Below, piece after piece: positions 1 through 12,170 of a stretch of DNA of 64,000 nucleotides. The notes under the pieces are model-generated. The model made no database searches, was not told where the DNA came from, and saw nothing but the letters and a program-made list of their open reading frames with translations. The stretch covers positions 721,014,367 through 721,078,366 of the forward strand of contig NC_081413.1 of the NCBI RefSeq assembly GCF_030272615.1, read 5' to 3'. Position numbers and translations under genes: made by a program. This DNA is from Cryptomeria japonica. Its lineage: Eukaryota > Streptophyta > Pinopsida > Cupressales > Cupressaceae. The first letter of the stretch is position 1. Every line of letters starts with the position of its first letter.

Positions 1-202
1 AATGGAAAGAATGACAATCTAAATATAATTTGTATTCACATAGAAAAACTGTACATTCAAAATAAAATAAACAAGCAGATATAAAGAGGAGGCAAAAACA
101 GTTGTAAACTGTTATACAAAACTACCGGAACCGAAAAACCTAATAAATAAACTAATGAAAAATTAATCTAGATAAAACTAAACCCATGATGAGATATTAA
201 CA
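1..202 (-). repeat. Downstream (3') LTR of the copia element, cut by the window edge
   Basis: It matches the right-hand LTR from its internal edge outward and ends in ..attaaca at 202 (TG.. on the minus strand). Immediately inside, at 203-213, a C-rich run reads on the minus strand as a polypurine tract of As and seven Gs, the usual plus-strand primer next to a 3' LTR. Confidence 0.92.
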
Positions 203-210
203 TCCCCCCC

Positions 211-3200
211 TTAATCTGAAGGGGTTAAGCCGAGCATTTCTCTGAACTTCTCAAACTTTTCTCTGCCCAAAGCCTTGGTAAGAATATCTGCTGGTTGATC
301 TGCAGTGGGGCAATATTTAAGGTATATGATGCCATCTTTCACATAATGTCGAATCAAATGAAACTTTATATTGATGTGCTTGGTGCGATCATGAAATACT
401 GGATTTTTAGCCAGTTTGATAGTAGATTGATTGTTAATGAAGAGTGGAGTTGATGAAATCTGTGGTGTTTGCAAGTCTTCAAGAATTCTTTGAAACTATA
501 AGATTTCCCGAATTGCTTCAAAGGCGGCCATATATTCAGCTTCGGAAGAAGAGGCAGCTGGAACAGATTGCTTTTTAGATCTCCAAGAGATGACAACAGA
601 TCCAAGATACATTAAATACCCAAATGTAGATTTTCCATCTGTGGAATCACCCGCATAATCAGAATCGGAATAGCCAACCAAAGAAAATTGGTTTGTCTTG
701 GAGTATTTGAGCCCATAGTGTTGATTACCTTGCAAATAGCGAAGAATGCGTTTGGCAGCTAACCAATGAGTTTCTCTAGGTTGTTGCATAAACCTTGAAA
801 TAACTCCAACAACAAAAGAAATATCCGGATGGGTAGTTGTAGCATAAATCAAACTACCAACAACTTTCCTATAGATAGTTGCATCAACCAATGCTAAAGG
901 GTCATCTAAAGAGAGCTTAAGATTTTGCTCCATAGGAGTACTAAGGGGTTTACAATCAGCCATGCCAAACTTATGCAAAAGTTCACCAATATATTTTTGT
1001 TGGGTGATAAAAATAAAATGAGGTGTTTGAGTTACCTCAATACCCAAATAGTAATGAAGATGGCCCAAATCAGTCATATCAAAACCTTGCTTTAGTTGTT
1101 CTTTCACATTTTGAATATTATTCTCATCAGGACCAATGATAAATAAATCATCCACATAAACAACAAGATAGACAATAATCTTATCAAGTTTTTTAACAAA
1201 AAGTGTGGCATCATCAAATTCAAAATGCTAGAAATTCAACTTTAAGAGATACTCGGTAAATTTTTCATACTAGGCTCGAGGAGCTTGTTTCAAACCATAT
1301 AATGATTTGACAAGCTTGCATACCTGATGTTCTTTTCCATTGTCTGCATACCCATCTAGTTGAGTCATATAAATTGATTCTTTGAGATCACCATTTAAGA
1401 ATGTTGTTTTAACATCCATTTGGTGAATTTTCCACCCACATTGAGCTGCAAGGGCCAACAAAGCACGAATGGTGGTCCATTTTGTTGTAGGTGCAAAGGT
1501 TTCGTCATAATCTATGCCCTCCTTTTGAGCATAACCTTTGGCAACAAGTCAGGCTTTGTGTTTGTCAAGTGTACCATCTGCTTTATATTTATTCTTGAAA
1601 ATCCACTTGCAGCCAATAGGTTTACAACCAAGTGGAGGATCAACCAACTGCCATGTGCCATTTTTTCAAAAGAGCATCATACTCATCTTGCATAGCTTTC
1701 CTCCATACTATAGTATTTTTGGCTTCATTATAGGATGACGGTTCAGAGTCAATTATGAGATTGAGTTCACCAATAGTCTCCAAGTTATCTGCACTATTGG
1801 TTTCAGCTTGGAGCCTTGCTTTGTAAGAGCTTCTTGTACCTATTTTACCTATTTCATCGGGTCTTAAATCTTTCAATGTTTGTTGGACTTGTTTTGTCCA
1901 CTTATGAGAAGGCTTTGGTTGCACAAAAGATGTGACCATTTCATTACTAGATGTTGTATTAGTGGTTAATAGTTCAAAGAGTTCAAGCTCATCATGATTG
2001 GTTTCTTCTTGGTCATTTATTGATGGAGCAACATGAATTAGATCACTTGGAGATATGGATTCTATATGTGGAATCTCACAAGAGTTTTCTATCAAAGGAG
2101 AAAAATTTGTAATGTTATCAAGGTGTTTGAATTTACATTCATCATTTTCAGCAATGTTGGAGGTTTCAACAAATACAACATCACATGTAATAAAAAAAGT
2201 TGTGTTGAATTCATCATACAACCGATATGCTTTGGAAGATTCTAAATAACCAAGAAAAATACACTTAATACTGTGATGTTGTAACTTACTTCTTTTGTCC
2301 TTGGGCATTAAAGCATAGCAAGTGGAACCAAAAATGCGAAGATGTCGAACAGAAGGAGGATATCCAAACCACACTTCATATGGAATAGATTGGTGTAATG
2401 CAGATGATGGAGATCTATTACGGAGATAAACTACAGTTCTTGCTACTTCAACCCGAAAATGTAATTTGATTCTTTTAAAATATAACATTGCACGAACCAT
2501 ATTCATGATAGTTCTATTCATTCATTCAACAACACCATTTTGTTGAGGAATACTTGGAACAGTAAGATGATGTTGGATCCCATTTTGACGTAGATAGTCC
2601 TCAAAAACTAGAGAAGTAAATTCTCCACCATTATTTGTTCGAAGAGTACCAATTTGAGATTGAGCTTGTTTTTCAATCATAACACAAAACCTTTTAAAAA
2701 TTTCAAAAGTTTCTGATTTTTGTTGCAAGAAATAAATCCAAGTCATGCAACTATAATCATCAATAAACAACATGAAATACTTAGATCCTCCCATAGAATT
2801 TACTGGTAAAGGCCCACATAAATCAGAATGAATAAGCTGCAATTTTCTTTGTGCTCTCCAAGTGGAGCGAGGAAAAGAATTTCTATGTTGCTTGGCAAGA
2901 ATACATGCTTCACATTTTTCAATTGTTTTAGACAAAACAGGTAAGCCATCAACACCATTCTTTTGCAAGATATGAATGTTATCATAACCAATATGCCCAA
3001 GTCTTACATGCCATAAAAGAATAGGAGATAGACTACCTTCTTCAGTAAGATATGCAAAAATTTTAGAAAAAGAAGTGCCATTTAGTTTTAATAATCTCCC
3101 ATCCTCACATCCAGTGAATACAACTTGATTATTTGATTGTTTTCTAACAACAACTTGCCCATCTTTTAACAGAATAAAGTAACCTTGTTGTCAAATCAAT

Positions 3201-3469
3201 ACTAGTGATAACAAATTACGTTGCAATTGAGGAATAAACAATACATCATGAAACACAAAGTCTGGAAGATTAGGCAACTTAAATTGAACAGTTCCTTTTC
3301 CAATAGGTTTGAGACTTGATTTATCAGCTAAATAAATTGGACCACATGCACTTTCATGAAATTTCTCAAAGTAATCACGTCGGAATGTCATATGTTGTGT
3401 GGCTCCAGTATCTAAGATCCAAGAATCATACCATGAGGAATTAGATGCAAAGTCAAAAACAGAAAGCAC
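211..3469 (-). pseudogene. copia pol relic: protease, integrase, RT, RNase H
   Basis: Going down the minus strand: an aspartic protease with the active-site motif DTGA (3191-3469); integrase with zinc-binding Cys residues and catalytic core (2968 to about 2000); reverse transcriptase with YVDD at 1147-1158; and RNase H ending in a TAA at 211-213. Breaks are visible at 2519-2521 (TGA), at 1269-1271 (TAG after the QAPRA motif), at a further TAG between there and YVDD, and at a frameshift near 1665. The integrase core reads TNNGGEF where the family has TDNGGEF, so the second catalytic Asp is lost. The polyprotein would have copied and integrated the element; this copy cannot. Confidence 0.9.
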
Positions 3470-3607
3470 ATATTGATCACCATCACTATCACAAGCAAAT
3501 TGGGTTGCTCCTGGAATTTTATCATCTGAATGTTTATCATCATTATAAACTTTTGTTTTATCTTTTTGCTTAAAAGTATTTTCTTTAAAACTTTCTATCT
3601 TATCCCA

Positions 3608-4315
3608 TCACAACTTGCATTCATGTGCTTCATGACTTCCTTTTCTACCACATCTTTTACAATATAAATGTTGCCTATCATTTTGATTATCATTTTTCCT
3701 CCTTTGACCTCTACCTTTGCCTCTATCATTATAACCTCCTCTTGAAGAGCTCTTATTTAGAGGTTTTTCTTGGTGAGCAAAACAAACATTTTCATTAGTA
3801 TTATCTATTTTTCTTCCAAAAGCTTTTTCACGTTCAGCCAACTTTTCAACCAATAAATCAAAAGTAATGGTTTTCAATTGGTTACTTGCTTGAAGGGACT
3901 CTAGATAAGTAGAATGTGTTGGAAGGAGTGCCTTAATAAAAGCAATGAGATAAATATCAACTTTCCTACCACTAGCATTAACATCTTGTTTTATGGCTCT
4001 AATTTTAGAAGCCAAACTCATAACATCGCCATTTTTTAATTCAAGATTGAACAATTTTAATTGTAACTAAATAAATTCTAATTTTGAATGAGAATCAAAT
4101 AAATTCTTTAAATTGTCAAGGGCTTCCCAAGCAAATTTGCATCCTTGTATATGACGATATACATCTCCATTAACTGAAGCTCTTATCAAAGCCAAGGCTT
4201 TTGAATTTTTATAATTCCAAATTCCTTTTTCTTTAACATCTGTTGGTTCTGTAGGTTGGGTATCTTCATCACATATTTTATACCATAAATCATTAAAAAT
4301 TAATGTATTTTCCAC
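3608..4315 (-). pseudogene. copia gag relic with zinc knuckle
   Basis: The Gag (capsid) relic spans two open segments, 4067-4315 and 3608-4054, divided by a stop. The first has the copia Gag/UBN2 pattern around WNYKNSKALALIRASV and FAWEALDNL. The second continues with a helical region and a basic linker. It ends with a zinc knuckle, CKRC...H...C, spaced C-X2-C-X5-H-X4-C, one residue longer between the second Cys and the His than the usual retroviral-type knuckle. Gag normally packages element RNA in a cytoplasmic particle. The break and the likely pre-insertion age make function unlikely. Confidence 0.88.
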
Positions 4316-4509
4316 TTTTCTATGTCATTCCAACCAAGTATATTTTCCAGTTAATATTTCCCCAACCAATGAAACAATAGACTACATTGTAAATTGAAAA
4401 TAAATGTATATAGAATTTGCATAGTTTGCAAATTTATAGGATTGCTCAAAATCTCTTGCCAAACTTTACCAAATATAACAAAATATAAAATTCTTGTCCA
4501 AACTCCAAA

Positions 4510-4521
4510 GCTCTGATACCA
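4510..4521 (-). other. tRNA-iMet primer binding site of the copia element
   Basis: The minus strand reads TGGTATCAGAGC, the complement of the 3' end of plant initiator tRNA-Met and the standard copia minus-strand primer site. One base separates it from the LTR. Confidence 0.9.
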
Positions 4522-4522
4522 T

Positions 4523-4782
4523 TGTTAGCCCAGGGAAAAAATAACAATCTTGAATCTCTGTTAGCAACAGATAGAAAAAAGAATGGAAAGAATGGCAATC
4601 TGAATATAATTTGTATTCACATAAAAAAAATGTACATTCAAAATAAAATAAACAAGCAGATATAAAGAGGAGGCAAAAACAGTTGTAAACTGTTATACAA
4701 AACTGCCGGAACAGAAAAACCTAATAAATAAACTGATGAACAATTAATCTAAATAAAACTAAACCCATATGAGATATTAACA
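4523..4782 (-). repeat. Upstream (5') LTR of the copia element, 260 bp
   Basis: On the + strand it begins tgttagcc and ends attaaca, giving TG...CA termini. It differs from the partner LTR by scattered substitutions and a small indel near the internal edge, so the insertion is not recent. Confidence 0.92.
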
Positions 4783-4899
4783 AAACTTACAAGTAATCAG
4801 TATTAAATCAATTTTCAAATGTGATTAGTTTTAGATAGATTTATATAATGCTTATTTTTAAATAAGTTTCTATATGTAAAATAATTTGTATAATAATCA
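4783..4899. other. Short AT-rich spacer between the copia and LINE relics
   Basis: No gene, repeat or signal recognised in this stretch. Confidence 0.5.
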
Positions 4900-6895
4900 A
4901 GGATGTACGATGTGCGAAGATTTTTGCAGCTCATAAGGAGGTAAGGACAGGAGCCAACACAAGTTCCAGTGGAGATGCATGGGCATTTGGCTGTGGTGGG
5001 AGACAAGGATGCTCAAAAGGACAAAGATAAGAATAGACCAGCCAAGGCTTCAAAGGGTGCAAAGAAGTCCAATCCCCTAGGGTTTCAAAGGTGGTTAAGG
5101 TAGATTGTCTTCCTCACTCTCCTTCGTCCCCAGATCCTTTGTACTCTGGCTCCTCTCCTCATCAATGGGTGCAAGAATAGACAGAATCCATTTCACGTCA
5201 GCTCGAATTTCTATAAATCTCAGGGTACTTTGGATAACCCTAAGCCTCTGCTAGATCTGCTTTTGTCAGACTCTTTCTCTCCTGATGCTTCTTGAGTTGG
5301 TTGGCAAATATGCTCTCTAGGGGACTCCAAACTGTGTCTGGTGAATGGACCAATGGTTTTTCATTTGTTTGGTTCTTGTATGGTTGAGGTTTCGAATGAG
5401 ATTGGTTCCAGATATCTCCTTGTTCGCTATTTGAGCAAGATGCCTCCAATTGACCAGTTTGTCGAGTGGATGAAGACAACTTTGAGCAATCTTTCTGCTC
5501 CTGTTATCGATATCCTTGATTTTGGTTTATTCCTACTTAGATTTGTCTCAGTGGAGGATTGATTGTTTGTTAAGCATAATGGTCCATGGTTTTTTTGGCC
5601 TTTCGGGCCTTTCCTTCACTGAGTGATCTATGTTCTTTGATCCAACTGCTGCTAAGATTACCTTGGTTCATATCTGGATTAGATTGTATAACCTTTTGCC
5701 AATCATGCGTGTGTTTGAGCTCCACTAAGACATGATTGAGAAAATTGGCTCCTTTGTGAAATTAGATTTTGTTGCCCCTTACAGTCACTATACTAGGGTT
5801 TGTGCCATTACCGACATCTCCAAATTGGTGCACCATTCTAATTTACTTCATTTTGCTCATGGCACTTGGGCCCAATACCTCAATAATGAAGGTCTCCCCT
5901 TCAGATGCTATCAATGTAACACGGTTGGGCATAAGGCTGTTGATTGTTCTAAGTCGGGTTCCCCTGATACCGATTTCATTTGGCGCAATCAAGGTAAGTG
6001 TTTTGCTACCCAAGACTTTTCTGCGACTACTCCTTCAGTTGAGGCGCTGACTGTGGCCTCCCCCACTATGGCACAAACTTCCTCTTCAACTTGAGTAGCC
6101 CCCAAGGAGCCTCCTCCTTCACTGTTGATTGCAGCCCATCCAAGTTATGTTCAACTTATTAAGGTGGCTGGTATTGAGTCCGACTTTGATGGTTCTTTTC
6201 CTTTCATGGATGGAATAGATAAGGATTACTTTGATTTTTGGATCTTGATGATGTGGTTGTTCCAGTTAGAAAAATCTGATATATGCCAAACTGCAAGTGT
6301 CATTTTTAGGAAGGGTCACAAATCTGAAGTAGAGAAGCATCGTAAATTCTGGGTGCTGGATAGACTTTGCCTTCATGGAGGGGGCTTCCTTAGAAATAGA
6401 GTTGGAACTGCTGAGATATTTTAGAAAAAAATTTAAACTGGTGATCCCATGAATTTTGTAGTGTAGTTGAGCTTAAAAATTTAAGCTCCCAAATTTAAGG
6501 AAGCTGGTGGTCTAATGAATATAATATCTTTGTATTTGCATAATAAAAATAAGTAAAAATAATTTATTTCCCTCCAAAACTATTTTTGTCATTTACTTAA
6601 AAATAGAGCTTAAGCCCCCCTCATGGGATTCCTACCTAAGAATACTAAGTAAGTTGTTCCTAGTGGGTGGTTGTTTATATAGCCTTTATGATTGTGATGA
6701 TTTGTTTTGCCTAGTGCTCTCTATTTCTTGTGCTTTTCTAGTGCTTTCTAAGCTTTTTTAGGATCCTCTAGTCATTTATTATTTTTTGTGCTCCCTATTT
6801 GTTGGTTTGAATCAGTTGTTATTATTTTATTTGTTCATTTATTGAGTGTGGGCTCCAATCCCACTTTTTATCAAATAAAAAAACTATTTATATTT
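4900..6895 (+). mobile_element. L1-type LINE relic, internally deleted, plus strand
   Basis: It consists of an ORF1-like segment followed directly by a T-rich 3' untranslated-like tract ending in tcaaataaaaaaac near 6890. That layout suits a plant L1 LINE that lost most of ORF2. No endonuclease or reverse transcriptase segment is visible between about 6430 and 6890. Target-site duplications were not found. The 5' boundary is approximate. Confidence 0.7.
5240..6424 (+). pseudogene. LINE ORF1 relic (DUF4283-like plus CCHC zinc knuckle)
   Basis: The open segment from 5341 encodes a region resembling plant DUF4283 proteins: a ..RYLLVRYLSKMPP.. strand-rich part, then, after breaks, a GPWFFW motif near 5585. 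From 5732 a second segment has the typical ..YTRVCAITDISK.. stretch followed by a zinc knuckle CYQCNTVGHKAVDC (C-X2-C-X4-H-X4-C) near 5908-5949. This combination is common in ORF1 of plant L1 LINEs, where it binds element RNA. A last open segment (6125-6424) looks like the ORF1 C-terminal tail. Several stops and a frame change between 5562 and 5732 make it a pseudogene. A host DUF4283 gene fragment is a less likely alternative. Confidence 0.72.
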
Positions 6896-7089
6896 AAATA
6901 ATTAGTATTAATTTATTTTCAATGTAGTGAAGTGCTAGTTAACTCGTAAGAAAAAAAGTAATACTTTAATAATTAGTATTAAATTAATTTTAAAAATAAT
7001 GAATTCTAGTAAGAAATTTAAAAAAATAGGTTTAGTTGTTCTAGATGTTTTTGATGAATTTGTATATTAGTTTGTATTAATTTTTAAAT
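6896..7089. other. AT-rich spacer between two LINE relics
   Basis: No gene or repeat recognised; only A/T runs are visible. Confidence 0.5.
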
Positions 7090-7140
7090 ATACACATATC
7101 CACACAAACATATAAGAGGACACGAGGTCACTTCTCAAAG

Positions 7141-7519
7141 TCACATGGGCAATGCCCGAAAACAAAGATAGTAGAAATAACAATAAAGTCGCCTAAGCAA
7201 TGAGAGCAACAATAGTGGGAGGTGGAGGAGGATTTTGGTCATCCTATTTACCCCATACATTAGTGGCATGTAGGGTGACATTAGGAAGGGATCACCCCTC
7301 GTCAGCATTAGTCTCTCTCTCCTCTTTATCTTCATTTGTCTTAGGTGAAATTGTTAGAGCCAATTGAGGTAGCCACTTTGAAGAGTTTGGCCAATCACCA
7401 CCACCACTAGCCAAAGGCCATTCACAACCACCACTACTAGATGGCCCCACCTCACTCAAAGGTAGACCCTCTATGCAAGGGAGAGGTAGAGCGCCACTAA
7501 GCCAAGCCACTCCTACCAT
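7141..7519 (-). other. Tail of the minus-strand LINE relic, unassigned
   Basis: An open stretch on the minus strand is rich in Gly, Ser and Pro. It lies downstream of the LINE ORF2 relic and may be the end of that element. No motif recognised. Confidence 0.3.
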
Positions 7520-7619
7520 CAGAGTGGTAATGAAGGATTTGATGGACTAAGAACGCTAAGTCAAAAAGCTTCAACCATGTCTATGACTGTGAGGTAGAGA
7601 GTTGTTGTAGGAACTAGAA

Positions 7620-10600
7620 CTATCTAGGGGGACCCTGGCCATAGTACAAGGGGCATTACTCTAGTGATCAAGTAACTCCTAAAGACGGGCCACATCCAAC
7701 ACCAATTTTTTTGCTTGAATTTGAATCTAAAGCATAACATTTTTACAAATAGAGGCTTTAGTAAAAATTGAAACAAAAGTATCCATAGAGTTGTGAGCAA
7801 AAATAACAACATTCCTATCTTTCCACAAGGATAAAATAATTTTCACTCTATAAGCATGTTCAATCTAGGTATACTTGAAGGGAATGCAAGGTTGATCCCC
7901 CAAAAGAACCACCTGCCAAGAAAAAGGTTGTGGTCGAAAGGGGCAAAAGAAGTCATGAATCCAACTCCATAAATGTTGAGCATAGTGGCAAAACTAGAAA
8001 AGGTGTTTGAAAGACTGCTTGGTTGTAGAATGGGCAATGAGGTTCCAGAATCGCCATATGCCTAAGGCGAGCGCCTGCAAGAAAGCCTTGGAAAAGAATG
8101 CACTAGGAAAAATGGGCAAGTTTAGGCTCAATGACAGTTGATCAGATGTTGTGAAAATATTGCTGCCAAACAGACAGAGGTGACTGCAAATGCCATCATA
8201 AATTTAAAGCAAGCACTATGGGAAGATGTAGATAGATCCAATGGTAACCCAAACATGACTTATAATTGTAGAAAGCGGTGTTAGGATGCTAATGCCAATT
8301 CTTTCACCAAGGTCTAATAGAGTGAATGCCAAGTTTGTGTACCATATTAAGTGATAGAGCTAACAAAAATGTGTCATATATCTCTCGATCTAACTGTAAA
8401 AGATGATAATGGTCTTTCAAATATTCCCAAGAATGGAGATTCATAGTAGCTTTGGAGAACAAATCACAGGGTGTATGAATGACTTTTTTATCAAACTGCA
8501 ATGCACGAACCCAATGCACACGAGCTAGGAGAAGTCCTTGAATTTGAATTAGAGGAGACCACCAGAGGTTATGCTAGTTGAAAGATAACTCGTCTCGAAA
8601 GCTAGAGCCAACCCATCAAAGCTAGGGCTTATCAAATCCCAGGCACACTAGATAATTTTGGCAAGAAAAGTGCCCTCGATATGAACACCCTCTTTCATAA
8701 CAAGAAGGCTTTGAAACCAAACCCTTCTAGGGAGGCTTATGGGCCAGAAAACTTGAAGAAATGCAATGTCTAAGAAGAATCTTGCAAGCCTCATTACCAT
8801 AAATAACACACACAATCCAATTGGCACAAAGAGTCGACCCTTGTCTCTAGGTGGAAAGAAGACCATGACCACCGAACTCGCATGGGAGGCAACAAAAATC
8901 TCAAGCAACATGGTGGAAACCCTTGTGGTCTTCAGAAGAGGCACATAAAAAATCATGAAGGAGCTTTTCCAACTTTATATAAGAGGCATTAGAGGGGGCC
9001 CAACAAGAAGAATAATATACATGGGTGGCCATAAATTTTTTAGAGAAAACCTGAAATTTACCAACCATCGAAAGTGGCTTGGTAATCCAATAAGAGATTT
9101 TCTTTTCAATTCTTGGTAATCCAAGGAGGCTTGAAAGGCAAAGAGAATACCTAGAAAATGAAAATTTTCCTCATGTCCAATCCACATCCACCCATACCCT
9201 AAAATCTAGTAAGGCATGAGAATAAATAATTGTTGATAGCATTGAGTTTTATGCCACTGGATGGCAGAACCAGAATCTAGACATAAATTGTCGAGGCATC
9301 AAACATGCTATTTGATATTTTACTCCTCTTCAATGAGTGTGAGAATAGTCACTTGCAAAATTCCCATTAATTAATTGGTTAGGTCAGTTAGGTAGGGCAA
9401 TTCCTCTAACTCTCCCAGAAGAGATAGAGTTTGCCAACAAATACCCAACTCTTTTAGTGCTCAACAAGAACATAAAAAGACAAAGCAAGATGACACCCTT
9501 GACAAATAGAATGTTGAAGCCCAAAAGCTACAAACTAGTCAGCACTGATGGTGATGCATGTAGAGGCATCCCCAAAGAGCATTTGCATAAATTAAATAAA
9601 GCACAGACCAAAGTCGAGAGCACCTAACGTAACAAAAATGAAAGGCCATTCAATGCAATCATAAGCATTAAAAAAGTCATTTTTTAGAAAGAGGGCTTGT
9701 TGCTTAGAGTGTCGGACCCATTTCATGCCTTCCCAAATGGAAATGATATTATCCAAAATAAACTTGGATTTAATAAAATTAATTTTCTCAGGATGAACAA
9801 TCTAAGGAAGCAAATGATAGATATTCAGAGCCAAGGCCTTAGCTATAATCTTTTAGATGACATTAAGTAGCGTGACCGATCATTGATTACAAATATTCTC
9901 TAGATCACTAGGTTTAGGTATGAAAAATAGCAAGTTGGTGACCATAAATGCGAAGGAACCATGATATTCATGGGATACCATAGTTCCACTAAGCGATCCA
10001 CCCAGATTGCTTAGTAGGATGACACTCAAGGTTCCAAAACCCTTTACACATTGGTCAATGTGGTCTTTTGAATTAAGCAAGGAAGTGTTTAAAAAAAGTT
10101 GTATTTGGGAGGTCATTCTTGGCCCACTCGCCAATTAATGCTAAACTTAATGGGAAAATGATCTGACAAGGTAACCTTGAGGAGAGGTATTAACAAAAGA
10201 TCTTGATAGGAGACAAAAGAGAGAAAAAATGTGTCATAATGATGGGACAATCAAAATGTTTAAGGACTATCATTTCCTGCCCATAAATTGCTCCACATGT
10301 GCCAAACTACTTGAGGGTGGTGGTGGTATGGATTGGGATCATAAAGACCCAATTTATTGTGCATGTAAAACCATGCCTCTCATTCATCAGTTATCCAACA
10401 AAATGCAAGGAACCTTCTTTGTGAGATGCCACCTCAACCATATTAAAATCTCCACACAAAACCCAAGTGGCGGGAGGCATTGAATTTGCAATCTATCGCC
10501 AAAGGGTAGATCTTTCAATAGCATCATTGTAAGCATAAACATTAATGATCCCAAATTGACATGAGGATCCAAACAAGTTGCTCAGTAGGATCTCATCCAT

Positions 10601-10790
10601 GATCAATCACATAAGAAGGCCACCATGACACAAAAAGGGTAATAACCCCTCCATGACCAACCTTATGATTGGAGGCGAAAACACTCTAGCTGGCCAAATA
10701 ACCCAACATGGTGTAGAAAGCATGAAAGAAGCAATCTTAATTTTCTAAAGACATAACACATTGATACTAGAATAATTCTATTGAGTATCG
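7620..10790 (-). pseudogene. LINE ORF2 relic: endonuclease, RT, C-terminal zinc region
   Basis: The endonuclease core is recognisable near 10480-10390 from WVLCGDFNMVE, the conserved GDFN of the apurinic/apyrimidinic endonuclease fold. Reverse transcriptase pieces follow: IPKPSDLENICNQ near 9880-9920, then a stretch near 9640-9780 containing KNDFF.AYD.IEW, the RT region preceding the catalytic block. Further on, segments at 9187-8648 match the LGI.FAFQASLD and SL.NLWPPMYI part of plant L1 ORF2. A zf-RVT-like C-terminal region spans about 8040-7620. The catalytic aspartate pair was not found. The protein would nick target DNA and reverse-transcribe LINE RNA. Confidence 0.78.
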
Positions 10791-10826
10791 CATGGAATAC
10801 TTCTTGGTAAGGTTAGTGAGACCTCA

Positions 10827-11480
10827 TGTAATGTCCTCTTCTTAACTAGTTGAGTTGGTGGACCTTTAGCCTATTCAGTTGGTTCCCTAGGCTATCGAGT
10901 TAAGGTTAGGGAACCTTGGAGGTAGTTTATCTAGTAGTTTGACAATATTTGATGGTTAGTTGAGTTTCCATCAGAATTATGAACAAAATACCTATTTTTA
11001 GAGTGATTTTGGATTAGACATCCAATATTTACTATTTTTAGTAAGTCAATTTTGAGAACTTGGATGAGTTGGTAGGGTTACTTATTTTAGGATTGTTGGT
11101 GGGTTCAATTTTGATGAATATCTCACTAATTTGTCTTTATTGTTATTATGGTTTATTTAATAAAGGACTATAAGGGGGCCAATAATAAAGTGAAAATAAC
11201 TTATTTTTAATATATGACCCCTTATATTTAATGAGACGTGAGAGAATTAAAAGAAACGAGACTTTTCCTTAATGAAGCTGGCTTGGTGAAGAGGCTTAAA
11301 CCTCTTGAGGAAAATATAAAAAGCATTTTGAGGAGTCATTTAAACATGCTGAGTTTGGATATTTAATATTGTTTTTGATTAAAAAGTAGCATTGACTAGG
11401 GCATTGACCCTTTACATAGTCAGAGACTATCAAAAACAAAAGCCCGCAGGTAGTAAAAATACAACACATTAGAGTGAGCA
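10827..11480 (+). repeat. LTR-like fragment beginning TGTAATGTCC
   Basis: It starts with the same TGT-N-ATGTCC terminus seen on the solo LTRs in the GLR intron and contains tatttttagagtg and tactatttttagtaag strings like those of the copies at 18.4-20.9 kb and 24.1 kb. It lies between the ORF1 and ORF2 parts of the LINE relic. No matching right terminus or target duplication was found, so it may be truncated. Confidence 0.4.
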
Positions 11481-11483
11481 AGG

Positions 11484-12159
11484 TTGGACAAAAGAAAAAG
11501 ACCTGTCCAACCTTCAACAACTCAGAACCAACTCAGGGAGGGGTATGGACACCCAAGCCTTGGGGGGTGGGGAGGACTTCCCCTTACCCTTGCAACAAAC
11601 AATAGTCCAAGCAATACTCTCATTGGGACCATCAAGGGAATGACCAAGCACCAAGGATATCGCTTGGAAACCATCACTAGAGCCAACAAAAGGCTGATGG
11701 GGGACAACAGTCAACTGTTGTAGAACAGAAGGAGACTGTTGCAAAACAACAGGCTATTGCAGAGGAGCAGCATTGGAGCAGAACCAATAGGTGTAGAAAA
11801 GAGCTGCAAGTCAAGGGCAGTGGGAGGAGCCAAAACAGTGGAATTGACCACAACATCAACAACATTAAGAGGCACTTCAACCTCCCTGGAGAAGCTATCT
11901 GAACCAAGATCAACAACATGGATATTCAAATGACTAGTAGTAGCATCCTTCCACCAAGTAGCAACACCTTTGTGGCGTGAAATGGAGCAGTCTGAAGCAA
12001 GATGGTCCATAGAAAAACATTTCCGACAGCGAAAGGAGAGCTCTCAAACTCCATTGGTTGTGTCCAAGGCCGATCCCCAACCATGAGAACCACATCTCCC
12101 GGGAGAGGCGAGGAGATGTCAATATCAACTAAGATGCAGGCAGAGGTAGTGTGGTTCAT
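11484..12159 (-). pseudogene. LINE ORF1 relic with CCHC knuckle
   Basis: The minus strand shows ..ACILVDIDISSPLPGD.. followed in a shifted frame by a zinc knuckle, CRKCFSMDHLASDC (C-X2-C-X4-H-X4-C), near 11995-12037. This is the same family signature as the plus-strand ORF1 relic at 5.2-6.4 kb, but the two copies are divergent. After the knuckle a low-complexity Ser/Leu/Cys-rich tail runs to about 11711. The frame shifts between the strand-rich part and the knuckle, so no intact protein is possible. Confidence 0.72.
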
Positions 12160-12170
12160 TGAATATTGTT

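Larger units (their letters stand above)
1..4782 (-). mobile_element. Ty1/copia LTR retrotransposon, decayed, minus strand
   Basis: This is a near-complete copia element read on the minus strand in the order LTR, primer site, gag, protease, integrase, reverse transcriptase, RNase H, polypurine tract, LTR. Positions 1-202 align base for base, with few differences, to 4582-4782, which identifies the LTR pair; about 59 bases of the downstream LTR lie outside the window. The domain order, with integrase before reverse transcriptase, is diagnostic of Ty1/copia. Nonsense codons and frameshifts interrupt the coding region several times, so it is not autonomous. The 5 bases right of the LTR are aaact; the partner duplication is off-window and cannot be checked. 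Confidence 0.95.
7090..12170 (-). mobile_element. Longer L1-type LINE relic, minus strand
   Basis: On the minus strand an ORF1-like zinc-knuckle region (about 12159-11484) is followed by ORF2 pieces in the correct order: endonuclease, reverse transcriptase, and a C-terminal zinc-binding region. This is the layout of a plant L1. The two halves are separated by about 0.7 kb (10827-11480) that resembles an LTR start rather than LINE sequence. Stops and frameshifts are dense. Element ends are approximate and no duplication was identified. Confidence 0.8.
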
